A DNA stretch of 64,000 nucleotides, from positions 2,889,501 to 2,953,500 of the forward strand of contig NZ_CP079800.1 in NCBI RefSeq assembly GCF_028869115.1. Reading direction: 5' to 3'. Positions within the stretch are counted from its first letter, which is position 1. Each line of letters opens with the position of its first letter. Under the pieces are notes generated by a model that was not told the DNA's origin, ran no database searches, and saw only the letters and a list, made by a program, of their open reading frames with translations. Shown here piece by piece: positions 55,297 to 62,859 of the stretch. Position numbers and translations under genes: made by a program. This stretch comes from Pseudemcibacter aquimaris (GTDB lineage Bacteria > Pseudomonadota > Alphaproteobacteria > Sphingomonadales > Emcibacteraceae).

Positions 55297-56523
55297 TTAG
55301 AAATCCTCAGGTGGCGTTAATGTTTTGCGTGGTGGGTTCCATGCCGGACCATCCATCACAGTACATTTCGCCCAGCGTCTGTTCCACTTAAGCTCTTTTT
55401 GATAGTAAATCTCGGCCCAAACGGTATCACCCACTTTACCGTATGGCATATCAACAAATCCCATTGCGATATTTTTCTTGGCTGTTGGCGCCCATCCGGC
55501 GCTGCTTACGTGGCCAATATTCTTACCGTTTTCACTATCAAACAGATATGCATTTTCAGCTGGTTTGTTACCCTCAACATCAAGACGGACGAAACGGTAT
55601 CGTGAACCATTTTCTTTTTCGCGTTTAAGGGCACGGCGACCATTAAAGACCACCCCTTTATCAAGCTTCACAAGCCAATCGAGGCCAAGTTCATAAGGGG
55701 ATTTGGCGTGTCCAGGACGTACCGTTTCATTTGCCGGTGAAAAATCAACTTTCGCCGCAATCAAACCCGCTTCAATACGTGCGATTTCAAGGGCATCGCC
55801 ACCAATTGGACGCAGTGCATAATCTTTGCCTGCCTCATATAATGCATCCCAAAGCGGTTCTGCCTGATCATTCTTGACCCAGATTTCATAACCAAGATCA
55901 CCAGTATACCCAGTACGCGAAACCATGATCTCACCACCCGGGAAATCAAAGAAACGAAGATCAAACATCTTCATGGTTTCAACGTCCTTAAGGCCCATAT
56001 TTTTAAGGATCTTACAAGTCACTGGCCCTTGGAAAGAAATGGCGGCGACATCATCCGTTACTTCCTCATATTGAACATCCATACCAATGGCGTTACGTCT
56101 TAAGATTTCCATCTGGCGTTCCTGTGCACATAGAAGATATTCATCTTCTGCGACGCGGAAAACGGTACCATCATCACAAACCATGCCTTCATCATCACAC
56201 CAAACCGTATAAGCAACGCGACCCACACGGATTTTGGTCATGTCACGCGGCAGCAAGCGGTTCATGAAATCAAGCGCATCCGGTCCTTTAATGCGGTATT
56301 TTGACATTGGCGTAATATCAAAAATACTGGCCGAATTTCGGATAGCAAAATATTCAATGGTCGGATCTTCAAGCATGTCTGGCGTTGTATATTCCGCCCA
56401 ACGGTGCCATTTATTCACATAATCATGTTCTTTAATCTTATTATAGAACGGCGAATATTTAACGGCACTTTTCCAGTGCATCGGATCTTTTTCAGATAGG
56501 TTTTTACCTGTTGCAGAAAACAT
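55297..56523 (-). CDS. GcvT-like tetrahydrofolate aminomethyltransferase family protein
   Basis: The 408-residue protein is full GcvT length. It has an N-terminal domain (FAIRNSASIFDITPMSKYRI, then GPDALDFMNRLLPRDMTKIR), the folate-site Asp region (TVWCDDEGMVCDDGTVFRVA), VSRTGYTGDLGYEIWVKNDQ and GGDALEIARIEAGLIAAKVD. The C-terminal domain has the conserved KSPYELGLDWLVKLDKG. The pattern fits proteins that move a methylene group from a demethylation product to folate (dimethylglycine or sarcosine dehydrogenase partners). Substrate not shown. Its ATG overlaps the stop of the second FAD gene (TAATG). Confidence 0.88.
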   Translation of the reverse strand: MFSATGKNLSEKDPMHWKSAVKYSPFYNKIKEHDYVNKWHRWAEYTTPDMLEDPTIEYFAIRNSASIFDITPMSKYRIKGPDALDFMNRLLPRDMTKIRVGRVAYTVWCDDEGMVCDDGTVFRVAEDEYLLCAQERQMEILRRNAIGMDVQYEEVTDDVAAISFQGPVTCKILKNMGLKDVETMKMFDLRFFDFPGGEIMVSRTGYTGDLGYEIWVKNDQAEPLWDALYEAGKDYALRPIGGDALEIARIEAGLIAAKVDFSPANETVRPGHAKSPYELGLDWLVKLDKGVVFNGRRALKREKENGSRYRFVRLDVEGNKPAENAYLFDSENGKNIGHVSSAGWAPTAKKNIAMGFVDMPYGKVGDTVWAEIYYQKELKWNRRWAKCTVMDGPAWNPPRKTLTPPEDF

Positions 56524-58091
56524 TATGCGTCTCCTTTAATAATTGCTTGTGCCGCATTGCGGCCTGCTGCGCCCATCACACCACCACCAGGATGGGCACT
56601 GGCGCCACATAAATACATTCCATCAAGCGGAAGTGCGTAACGTGATGCTTCCGGAACCGGACGAAGCATCAACATTTGATCCAGTGTCAATTCACCATGA
56701 TGCCAGTTACCACCAACAAGTCCGAAACGTTGTTCAAGATCGAGCGGTGTTAGAAGCTCTGCTTCCTCAATCTGCTCTCTGATATTTGGTGCATATTCCG
56801 CGATACGGCTAATGCAAATATCAAGGAAATCTGCTCTTGCCGCATCTGTCCAGCCACCTTTTGGTTCATATGGCGCATATTGAACGGTTGCTGTTAATAC
56901 ATGACCCTGATCAGCAAGCGTTCCGTCAACCAATGTCGGGATGGTTATTTCCATCATCGGCCTCTGGGAATACTCACGATACTTGATATGATTATAGGCA
57001 CGCTCAACTTCCATTTGACTTGGCGCAATCACCAAACGGCTTTTTAGATCATCCGCTGACAATCCTGTAAATTCAGGAACATCTTTTAATGAAATATGAA
57101 GCTTCGCCGCAGAACCACGGGAACGAACGTCTGTTGTTCTTTTCACGAAATCAGCTTCGAAATTCTTTGTACCAACAAGATCAAGAACTGTTGTTTTGAT
57201 ATGTGCATTGGAAACAACCGTTGCTGATGACAGAACCTCACCATTTTCAAGTGTGACACCGGATACGGCGCAGTTATCAACATCAATACTTGCAACACGC
57301 GCGTCCGTTCTGATTTCCGCACCGGATGCGACAGCAGCTTTTGCCATGGCCTGGGTCACTGAACCCATGCCGCCTTCCGGCACATCAAGTGCACCGTCAT
57401 TACCCGCCGCAAAGCGGTAAAGATAAGTCAGGAAATTACCCGCAGAAAATGGCCCTGTATGTGTACCAAGCACAGCATCAAAGGCCATTGCCCCTTTAAG
57501 CAGTTCATTATCAAATTCGTCATCAAGTACGTCACGGATATTCATTCCGATCATACGAAGGAATTCTGACATTTTTTCTGCACCAAGGCCGAAACGCATT
57601 TTCCAACCAAGCTTAAGTGCCGCAACCTTATCATCCCAATCCATATCAAAAATATCAAATGGCGGAAGATCAACAAGAAACCCTAACGTATTTGCGTATT
57701 CGTGGATAAGGTTTTTGAAAGTCGTGTAATTGGCCGCATCTGCTTCTGAAATACCACCACCTTTTGCAGTGTTTTTCGTTAAGTAAAGATGATCACCACC
57801 CGCATTAAGCGCAATCGTTGATACATCTGTCGCCGCCATCTTTAAGCCATGCGATGAAAGGTTCAGATCTTTTGAAACTTTCCCATTCAGCTGGTTTAAA
57901 AAGTATGCACATGATGAAACTTTTTTACCACCCGCAAGCGCACCGGTTACAGCACCGCCACCCACTTCTGCGTTTGCCTCAAGCACAACGGCTTTCTTAC
58001 CTGATTTTGCTAGGTACGCCGCGCACACTAGTCCGTTATGACCACCACCAACAATAATGGCATCATATGATTGATTATTCATTTTAGTCAT
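56523..58091 (-). CDS. CrtI/PYROXD2-like NAD(P)/FAD-dependent oxidoreductase (second copy)
   Basis: The 522-residue flavoprotein has the N-terminal Rossmann motif DAIIVGGGHNGLVCAAYLAK followed by LEANAEVGGGAVTG, and the C-terminal FAD motif LPLDGMYLCGASAHPGGGVM with GAAGRNAAQAII. This is the phytoene-dehydrogenase/PYROXD2 type. It is a paralogue of the upstream gene: the same layout, with a shared C-terminal CGASAHPGGGVMGA-like signature. Its start overlaps the upstream stop by eight bases. The substrate is unknown; the context suggests an amine or an aldehyde. Confidence 0.88.
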   Translation of the reverse strand: MTKMNNQSYDAIIVGGGHNGLVCAAYLAKSGKKAVVLEANAEVGGGAVTGALAGGKKVSSCAYFLNQLNGKVSKDLNLSSHGLKMAATDVSTIALNAGGDHLYLTKNTAKGGGISEADAANYTTFKNLIHEYANTLGFLVDLPPFDIFDMDWDDKVAALKLGWKMRFGLGAEKMSEFLRMIGMNIRDVLDDEFDNELLKGAMAFDAVLGTHTGPFSAGNFLTYLYRFAAGNDGALDVPEGGMGSVTQAMAKAAVASGAEIRTDARVASIDVDNCAVSGVTLENGEVLSSATVVSNAHIKTTVLDLVGTKNFEADFVKRTTDVRSRGSAAKLHISLKDVPEFTGLSADDLKSRLVIAPSQMEVERAYNHIKYREYSQRPMMEITIPTLVDGTLADQGHVLTATVQYAPYEPKGGWTDAARADFLDICISRIAEYAPNIREQIEEAELLTPLDLEQRFGLVGGNWHHGELTLDQMLMLRPVPEASRYALPLDGMYLCGASAHPGGGVMGAAGRNAAQAIIKGDA

Positions 58092-59700
58092 CGCCTTCGT
58101 CCTCCGGTACGGTGGTACTTATATTCATATCCATTAAGATTTCACGAGCAGAGTTCGCACCCGGCGCACCCATAACACCACCACCTGGATGGGTTGTCGA
58201 TCCACTTAGGTAAAGCCCGTTAACAGGACCGCGGTACTGGGCACAGCCATGGAATGGTCTGTTGAACAATAACTGGTTCAGTGAAAGTTCACCCTGGAAG
58301 ATATTCCCTTCTGTAAGACCGATTTCATTATCGATCACCTGACCTGATCTGATCTCAACATGTTCGATCAGGTCTTTAAAGTTCGGGCTATATTTCGCGA
58401 TTGTATTGATAACATTGTCACCAAACTGTTTAAGCAATTCCGGTGTCCAGTCTTTACCCTCAACACGGGCTGGGCAATATTGCACAAAGCATGTCATATA
58501 ATGTTTACCCGGAGGCGCCATTGTTGGATCGGTAAGCGTCGGAATCAAAAGATCAAGATATGGGCTTGAAGACCATTTGCCCTCTTTCCATTCATCATAA
58601 CCGCGTTCATATGCTTCCATATTATCAACAACATGAAAATCACCCTTGATCAGTTCACTACCCTTAGGGAGTGCGGAAAATTCAGGAACGCCATTAAGGG
58701 CGATGTTAAGCTTACCTGATGAACCACGGCTTTTATAACGCTTCGCCATTTTGACTACTTTGTCGCCGGCATCTTTTGGATCAAGTAATCCTAAGAATGT
58801 TTTCTTTGCATCAAGGTTAGAAACGACACGGTCTGCATAAATTTCTTCACCGCTTTCAAGTACGACACCGCGCACCTTACCATTTTTGACCATGATCAGA
58901 TCAACGCCTGCACTTGTTCTGATCTCACCGCCGTGTTCGCGAACTGCACCCGCAAGCGCACCAGACATTGCACCCATACCGCCACGTGGGAAACCCCACG
59001 CACCAACAGCACCATCAACATCACCCATGTAATGATGCAGAAGCACATATGCCGTTCCCGGTGACATAGCACCAAGGTTCGTTCCCACAACCGCGGAACC
59101 GGCTTTATGCGCTTTAATCAGGTCGGATTCAAAAAATTCATCAAGAAATTCACCAACACTAACCGTGAAGAATTTCATGAAATCATGAAGATCACGTGGG
59201 CCAAGTTCAAGAAACTTTTTACCAAGCCAACGCAGCTCATCCAGATCACGGAATTTGAAACTTGTGGGATCAGGTGGCGTGCGCAGAAGCATAGGACGAA
59301 TGAAACGGCACCATTTTGCCATTTGATGGTAATAACGGTCATATGCATCCACATCCACCGGGCTATGACGTCTGATTTCACGGCGCATCACTTCATGATC
59401 ACTGTAACTACCAAGATAATCACCGCAATCCGTAACTGTGAAACCGCCATTATAGGTCACAACCTGAAGACCATGTTTCGCCAGATTTAACTGACGGTAA
59501 ATTTCTGGTCTAAACAGACTGGCCAAGTAAGAACAGTTTGAATATTTCCAATCTTCGTGAAGATTACGACTGACGGTCGCACCGCCGATATAATCATTTT
59601 TTTCGAGAACAAGAACATCAAGCCCCGCCTTACCCAAAAATGCTGCGTTGGTTAAGCCGTTATGGCCCGACCCAACAACAATGACATCATACTTTTTCAT
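58084..59700 (-). CDS. CrtI/PYROXD2-like NAD(P)/FAD-dependent oxidoreductase (first copy)
   Basis: The 538-residue protein has the FAD-binding motif DVIVVGSGHNGLTNAAFLGK, LEKNDYIGGATVSRNLHEDW and the C-terminal FAD motif NGLYLSGSTTHPGGGVMGAP. It is the first gene of the operon FAD1-FAD2-GcvT-like-purU. Two such flavoproteins in tandem are unusual and suggest a heteromeric enzyme or consecutive oxidation steps (inference). The 5' region, shared with a divergent TetR gene, has an inverted repeat at 59795-59812. Confidence 0.88.
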   Translation of the reverse strand: MKKYDVIVVGSGHNGLTNAAFLGKAGLDVLVLEKNDYIGGATVSRNLHEDWKYSNCSYLASLFRPEIYRQLNLAKHGLQVVTYNGGFTVTDCGDYLGSYSDHEVMRREIRRHSPVDVDAYDRYYHQMAKWCRFIRPMLLRTPPDPTSFKFRDLDELRWLGKKFLELGPRDLHDFMKFFTVSVGEFLDEFFESDLIKAHKAGSAVVGTNLGAMSPGTAYVLLHHYMGDVDGAVGAWGFPRGGMGAMSGALAGAVREHGGEIRTSAGVDLIMVKNGKVRGVVLESGEEIYADRVVSNLDAKKTFLGLLDPKDAGDKVVKMAKRYKSRGSSGKLNIALNGVPEFSALPKGSELIKGDFHVVDNMEAYERGYDEWKEGKWSSSPYLDLLIPTLTDPTMAPPGKHYMTCFVQYCPARVEGKDWTPELLKQFGDNVINTIAKYSPNFKDLIEHVEIRSGQVIDNEIGLTEGNIFQGELSLNQLLFNRPFHGCAQYRGPVNGLYLSGSTTHPGGGVMGAPGANSAREILMDMNISTTVPEDEGDD

Positions 59701-59794
59701 TACACTTTCCCTTTAAAGTCTGAAAAATCCAAGAATCAGACCCGTTTCATGTTCTGATATATGCATATAACAAAACGGTTTGTCCAGTAAAAAA

Positions 59795-59812
59795 TGAATG
59801 AACAACCATTCA
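59795..59812 (+). promoter_or_regulatory. Inverted repeat TGAATG-N6-CATTCA (candidate TetR operator)
   Basis: Perfect six-base arms lie in the divergent region between the flavoprotein operon and the TetR gene. TGAATG/CATTCA arms are a common type of TetR site. A second partly symmetric element (AACGGTTTGTCC) lies about 15 bases to the left. Binding is inference. Confidence 0.5.
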
Positions 59813-59890
59813 GTAATATAAAATAAGCTATTATATTGACTTAATTTTTTATATTTTGTATTGTGAATATTATTGAAAATAAGGACTTGC

Positions 59891-60529
59891 ATGACTGTTC
59901 AGCGAAAAACTGGCTCAAGGCGCGCCGGAAAAGAATATAGAAAACGCCAATTAATCGAAGCGGCGATCGATTCAATTGCCAAACGTGGGTTGGGCGACAC
60001 CACCCTAAGTCATGTGGCAAAAACAGCAGGATTAAGTCAGGGTATCATCAACCTTCATTTTACCAGTAAAGAAAATCTTCTGAATGAAACCATTCATTAT
60101 GTCCGCAGTGAATATCAGGAAAACTGGAAAGCAGCCCTTGAAAAAGCCTCAAGCGAACCTGCTGCAAAGTTAGCCGCCCTTTTAAAATCTGATTATCACC
60201 GAAAAGTTGCCGATGTAAAAAAACTGGCCGTTTGGTTCGCATTTTGGGGCGAGGCTAAATCAAGACCGGTATATAAAAAGATCAGCCAGGAACGCGTTGC
60301 CGATTATTCCGAAGTTCTCGAAGAAACCCTCATCGCCCTTATCGAAGAGGGGCAATATAAAATTGATGACCTTGATGCGTTAATTGGTGGCATTGTTGCC
60401 ATGGCAGATGGGTTATGGCTGAATATTCTTATTTCTTCTGGAAAAGGCTTAAAAAGAAGCGATGCTGAGAACATCATGATGCAGTATTTGTGTCAGATAT
60501 TCCCAAAACACAAAGAATTCTTCAACTGA
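59891..60529 (+). CDS. TetR family regulator with BetI-like C-terminal domain
   Basis: The start is ATG 59891 (aagga ribosome binding site; a TTG six codons earlier is less likely), giving 212 residues. The helix-turn-helix near residues 20-60 reads LIEAAIDSIAKRGLGDTTLS and HVAKTAGLSQGIINLHFTSK. The C-terminal part (LKSDYHRKVADVKKLAVWFA, GEAKSRPVYKKISQERVADY) is close to BetI. It probably controls the divergent flavoprotein operon and the Rieske gene 91 bases downstream, and it is the likely owner of the two palindromes nearby. Confidence 0.92.
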   Translation: MTVQRKTGSRRAGKEYRKRQLIEAAIDSIAKRGLGDTTLSHVAKTAGLSQGIINLHFTSKENLLNETIHYVRSEYQENWKAALEKASSEPAAKLAALLKSDYHRKVADVKKLAVWFAFWGEAKSRPVYKKISQERVADYSEVLEETLIALIEEGQYKIDDLDALIGGIVAMADGLWLNILISSGKGLKRSDAENIMMQYLCQIFPKHKEFFN

Positions 60530-60583
60530 TTTTAAAAATTCTGATTTCAGAATCTGATTGCAAAAATATTCTTCATCCCTATA

Positions 60584-60599
60584 TTGTACATTTGTACAA
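60584..60599 (+). promoter_or_regulatory. Inverted repeat TTGTACA-TT-TGTACAA before the Rieske gene
   Basis: Seven-base perfect arms around TT lie 21 bases before the Rieske ATG, where an operator would block transcription or translation. I saw no other copy in this region. It differs from the TGAATG-N6-CATTCA repeat, so the two may serve different regulators. Confidence 0.6.
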
Positions 60600-60620
60600 A
60601 ATGATAGTGTGGAATAAAAA

Positions 60621-61823
60621 ATGGCAAAATTCAAACCAATTTCTGAGCTTATAAATAATTATCAGACCGGTTATTCATTAGAGCAGGAATTCTATAAAAA
60701 CCCTGATCTATACGAAGTGGAAATGCAAAATATTTTCATGAAACACTGGATCCTCGCTGGCCATACTTCACAAATTCCAAATAAGGGCGATTACCTGCTT
60801 TTTGAATTTGATAAAGAAAGTGTCATTGTCATCAGAACAGAAGATGGCAGCGTCAAGGCCCATATGAATGTCTGCACACATCGCGGCTCGCACATCTGTC
60901 TTGAAAAACAAGGAACGGTAAAAGCGCTAACTTGTCCCTATCATGCGTGGACATTTAATTTGGACGGTGAATTAAAAGCCGCCCGCAATATGCATGAAGA
61001 TTTTGATTTTTCCGACAATGGCCTTCATAAGGCCAATGTGGAACTTGTAGGCGGTTTGATATTTGTAAGCCTATCCGAAAACCCGCCGTCACTTGATGGT
61101 ATGCGTAAAGACCTCGCAGACGTATTTGACGTGTTTGGTTTTGATCATATGAAAGTCGCCAAACATCAAACGTATCACATTAAATCCAACTGGAAACTAT
61201 CCGTTGAAAATTATCAGGAATGTTATCACTGCGCCCCATCCCATAAAGATTTCGCAAAAGTGCACGCAATGGCGATGACGCCAGAAAAATTCAACAAACA
61301 AAAAGAAGACTTTATCGCCAAGTCCGATGGTTATGTCAGAACCAAAGCATCACCCTTTTATTTCGACTTAGCAAAAGAGGGCGAAGAATGTTACCAGTAC
61401 GACCGTAACCCACTGCTGCCCGGCAGAAAAACAGGAAGCAAGGGCGCAGAACCAGTTGCGCCGTTACTTGGCAAACTTAAAAAATACGAAGAGGCCGCAT
61501 CAGAGTTCATGGTAGGCCCTGTGACATATTTCCTAATTTATGATGATCATATGCTGGGCTATCGCTTTTTGCCAGACACGCAGGAAACAAGCATTTGTGA
61601 CCTGTTCTGGTTTGTGCGCGATGACGCGGTTGAAGGTAAGGATTACGACCTTGATGACCTGACATGGTTATGGCACGTCACCATTTTGGATGACGAAGAA
61701 ATCATTGTGAATAATCAGAAAGGCGTGGATTCCAGATATTATCGCCCGGGCAAACTTTCTGAATGGGAACATTTTCCGCAAAATTTCCTGAATTTTTATC
61801 TTAATGCCATCAGTGAAGATTAA
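60621..61823 (+). CDS. Rieske oxygenase alpha subunit, CntA/GbcA type
   Basis: The 400-residue oxygenase has the Rieske cluster ligands C85, H87, C105 and H108 (CTHRGSH and CPYHAW) and the mononuclear iron site near NYQECYHCAPSH (H203, H208). Glu200 stands where most ring-hydroxylating oxygenases have the bridging Asp. Carnitine and glycine-betaine monooxygenases (CntA, GbcA) share this Glu, so N-demethylation or cleavage of a quaternary amine is likely (established for those enzymes, inferred here). It needs a reductase, which is not encoded nearby. It is preceded by an inverted repeat and a TetR gene. Confidence 0.9.
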   Translation: MAKFKPISELINNYQTGYSLEQEFYKNPDLYEVEMQNIFMKHWILAGHTSQIPNKGDYLLFEFDKESVIVIRTEDGSVKAHMNVCTHRGSHICLEKQGTVKALTCPYHAWTFNLDGELKAARNMHEDFDFSDNGLHKANVELVGGLIFVSLSENPPSLDGMRKDLADVFDVFGFDHMKVAKHQTYHIKSNWKLSVENYQECYHCAPSHKDFAKVHAMAMTPEKFNKQKEDFIAKSDGYVRTKASPFYFDLAKEGEECYQYDRNPLLPGRKTGSKGAEPVAPLLGKLKKYEEAASEFMVGPVTYFLIYDDHMLGYRFLPDTQETSICDLFWFVRDDAVEGKDYDLDDLTWLWHVTILDDEEIIVNNQKGVDSRYYRPGKLSEWEHFPQNFLNFYLNAISED

Positions 61824-62221
61824 ATATCGGATACGGCGCGGCTCATCATCGGGTAAATTTCCCTGAATAATGCCTCGTCGCGTTCTTCGTTCGGGTTATC
61901 AGGGTCAGTCACCATTAACTTTAATGCGTTTATGACCTTTAAGATGTCTTCCGCGTCGGGTTTTTGGTCATAATCACCGGTGAATATTTGTCGTAACCAT
62001 TTACACATGCGTGTTACACGCGGCCAACCAAATGTGGCCGCCTCCCCTTCAAGGTTATAGGACAGCTCAACGACCTTTTCGATCTCGCCTTTAAGTAGTG
62101 CGTTTTCAATCTCACCCACCCGGGTACGCAGTTCAGTTTTAAATTCAACCGCAACTTTTTTAACGGCATGTCTGGCACGAATAAGCATCGCAGCTTTTTC
62201 CATTTCAAGATCTTTATTCAT
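61820..62221 (-). CDS. HPt-like protein lacking the phosphorylatable His
   Basis: The start is ATG 62221, because a GGAGGGGG ribosome binding site precedes it and the ATG overlaps the receiver stop; a longer ORF reading exists. The 133-residue helical protein has the HPt layout (VVELSYNLEGEAATFGWPRV), but at the H of HxLKGSA there is Tyr55, and Lys58 is Glu. It should not accept phosphate in the normal way. It may act as a binding partner of the receiver encoded upstream. Its 3' end overlaps the Rieske gene by four bases. Confidence 0.7.
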   Translation of the reverse strand: MNKDLEMEKAAMLIRARHAVKKVAVEFKTELRTRVGEIENALLKGEIEKVVELSYNLEGEAATFGWPRVTRMCKWLRQIFTGDYDQKPDAEDILKVINALKLMVTDPDNPNEERDEALFREIYPMMSRAVSDI

Positions 62222-62744
62222 CGCCCCCTCCCGCTTGTTCGCCATTACCTGTGGATGATCTTCTATCATTATCACCGGTCCATTCAGGAATATTCATGGT
62301 TTTCCGACGACGGTTCGGGCCAACATATTCATCAACGTTGATAAATTCGCGTCTGTTAAAAAGCGCATTATATGTTTTTTTATAAACCTGATCTGGTGAA
62401 AATGGTTTGCCGATGACTTCGGTTACGCCAGCATCTCTTGCCATGGTAATTGTATCAATGTCAGTAAGGCCTGTATTTAGAATGACCGGAATATCTGCTG
62501 GATTTTTATCACAACTTGATGCGCGGATCATTTTTATGAAATTAAGGCCCTTTCTATTTTCAAGCATAAAGTCGATAAAAATCGCATCATAGGTTTTATT
62601 GTAAAAAAGCTTTTCCGCGTCTTCGAGAGTTTTGCAAAGGGTCAGTTTCTTGATGCCGAATGCATCAAGAATTGAATATAAGGTTTTCGCAATGAAAGTA
62701 TTGTTATCAACGATTAATACTTTTAGACCAGCGAAATCTGACAT
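62214..62744 (-). CDS. Single-domain response regulator (receiver plus short tail)
   Basis: From ATG 62744 (GGAG ribosome binding site) the 176-residue protein is a receiver: acidic D13 (LIVDNN), phospho-acceptor D58 (FIDFML), Thr in NTGLTD and Lys in IGKPFSPDQ. It has a basic tail with GPNRRR and NDRRSS, and no DNA-binding domain. It is translationally coupled to the HPt-like protein gene. No kinase is adjacent, so the input is unknown. Such single receivers often act in alphaproteobacterial phosphorelays. Confidence 0.88.
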   Translation of the reverse strand: MSDFAGLKVLIVDNNTFIAKTLYSILDAFGIKKLTLCKTLEDAEKLFYNKTYDAIFIDFMLENRKGLNFIKMIRASSCDKNPADIPVILNTGLTDIDTITMARDAGVTEVIGKPFSPDQVYKKTYNALFNRREFINVDEYVGPNRRRKTMNIPEWTGDNDRRSSTGNGEQAGGGDE

Positions 62745-62859
62745 TCTTACTCCCATAAAATTATTATATTTTTATCATACGGTGCTCACTTATCAATTTT
62801 ACTGACAAAGTGAAAATAGAAGGTTACTTATTATAGAAATGAAATTCAAGGAGAAGTCA

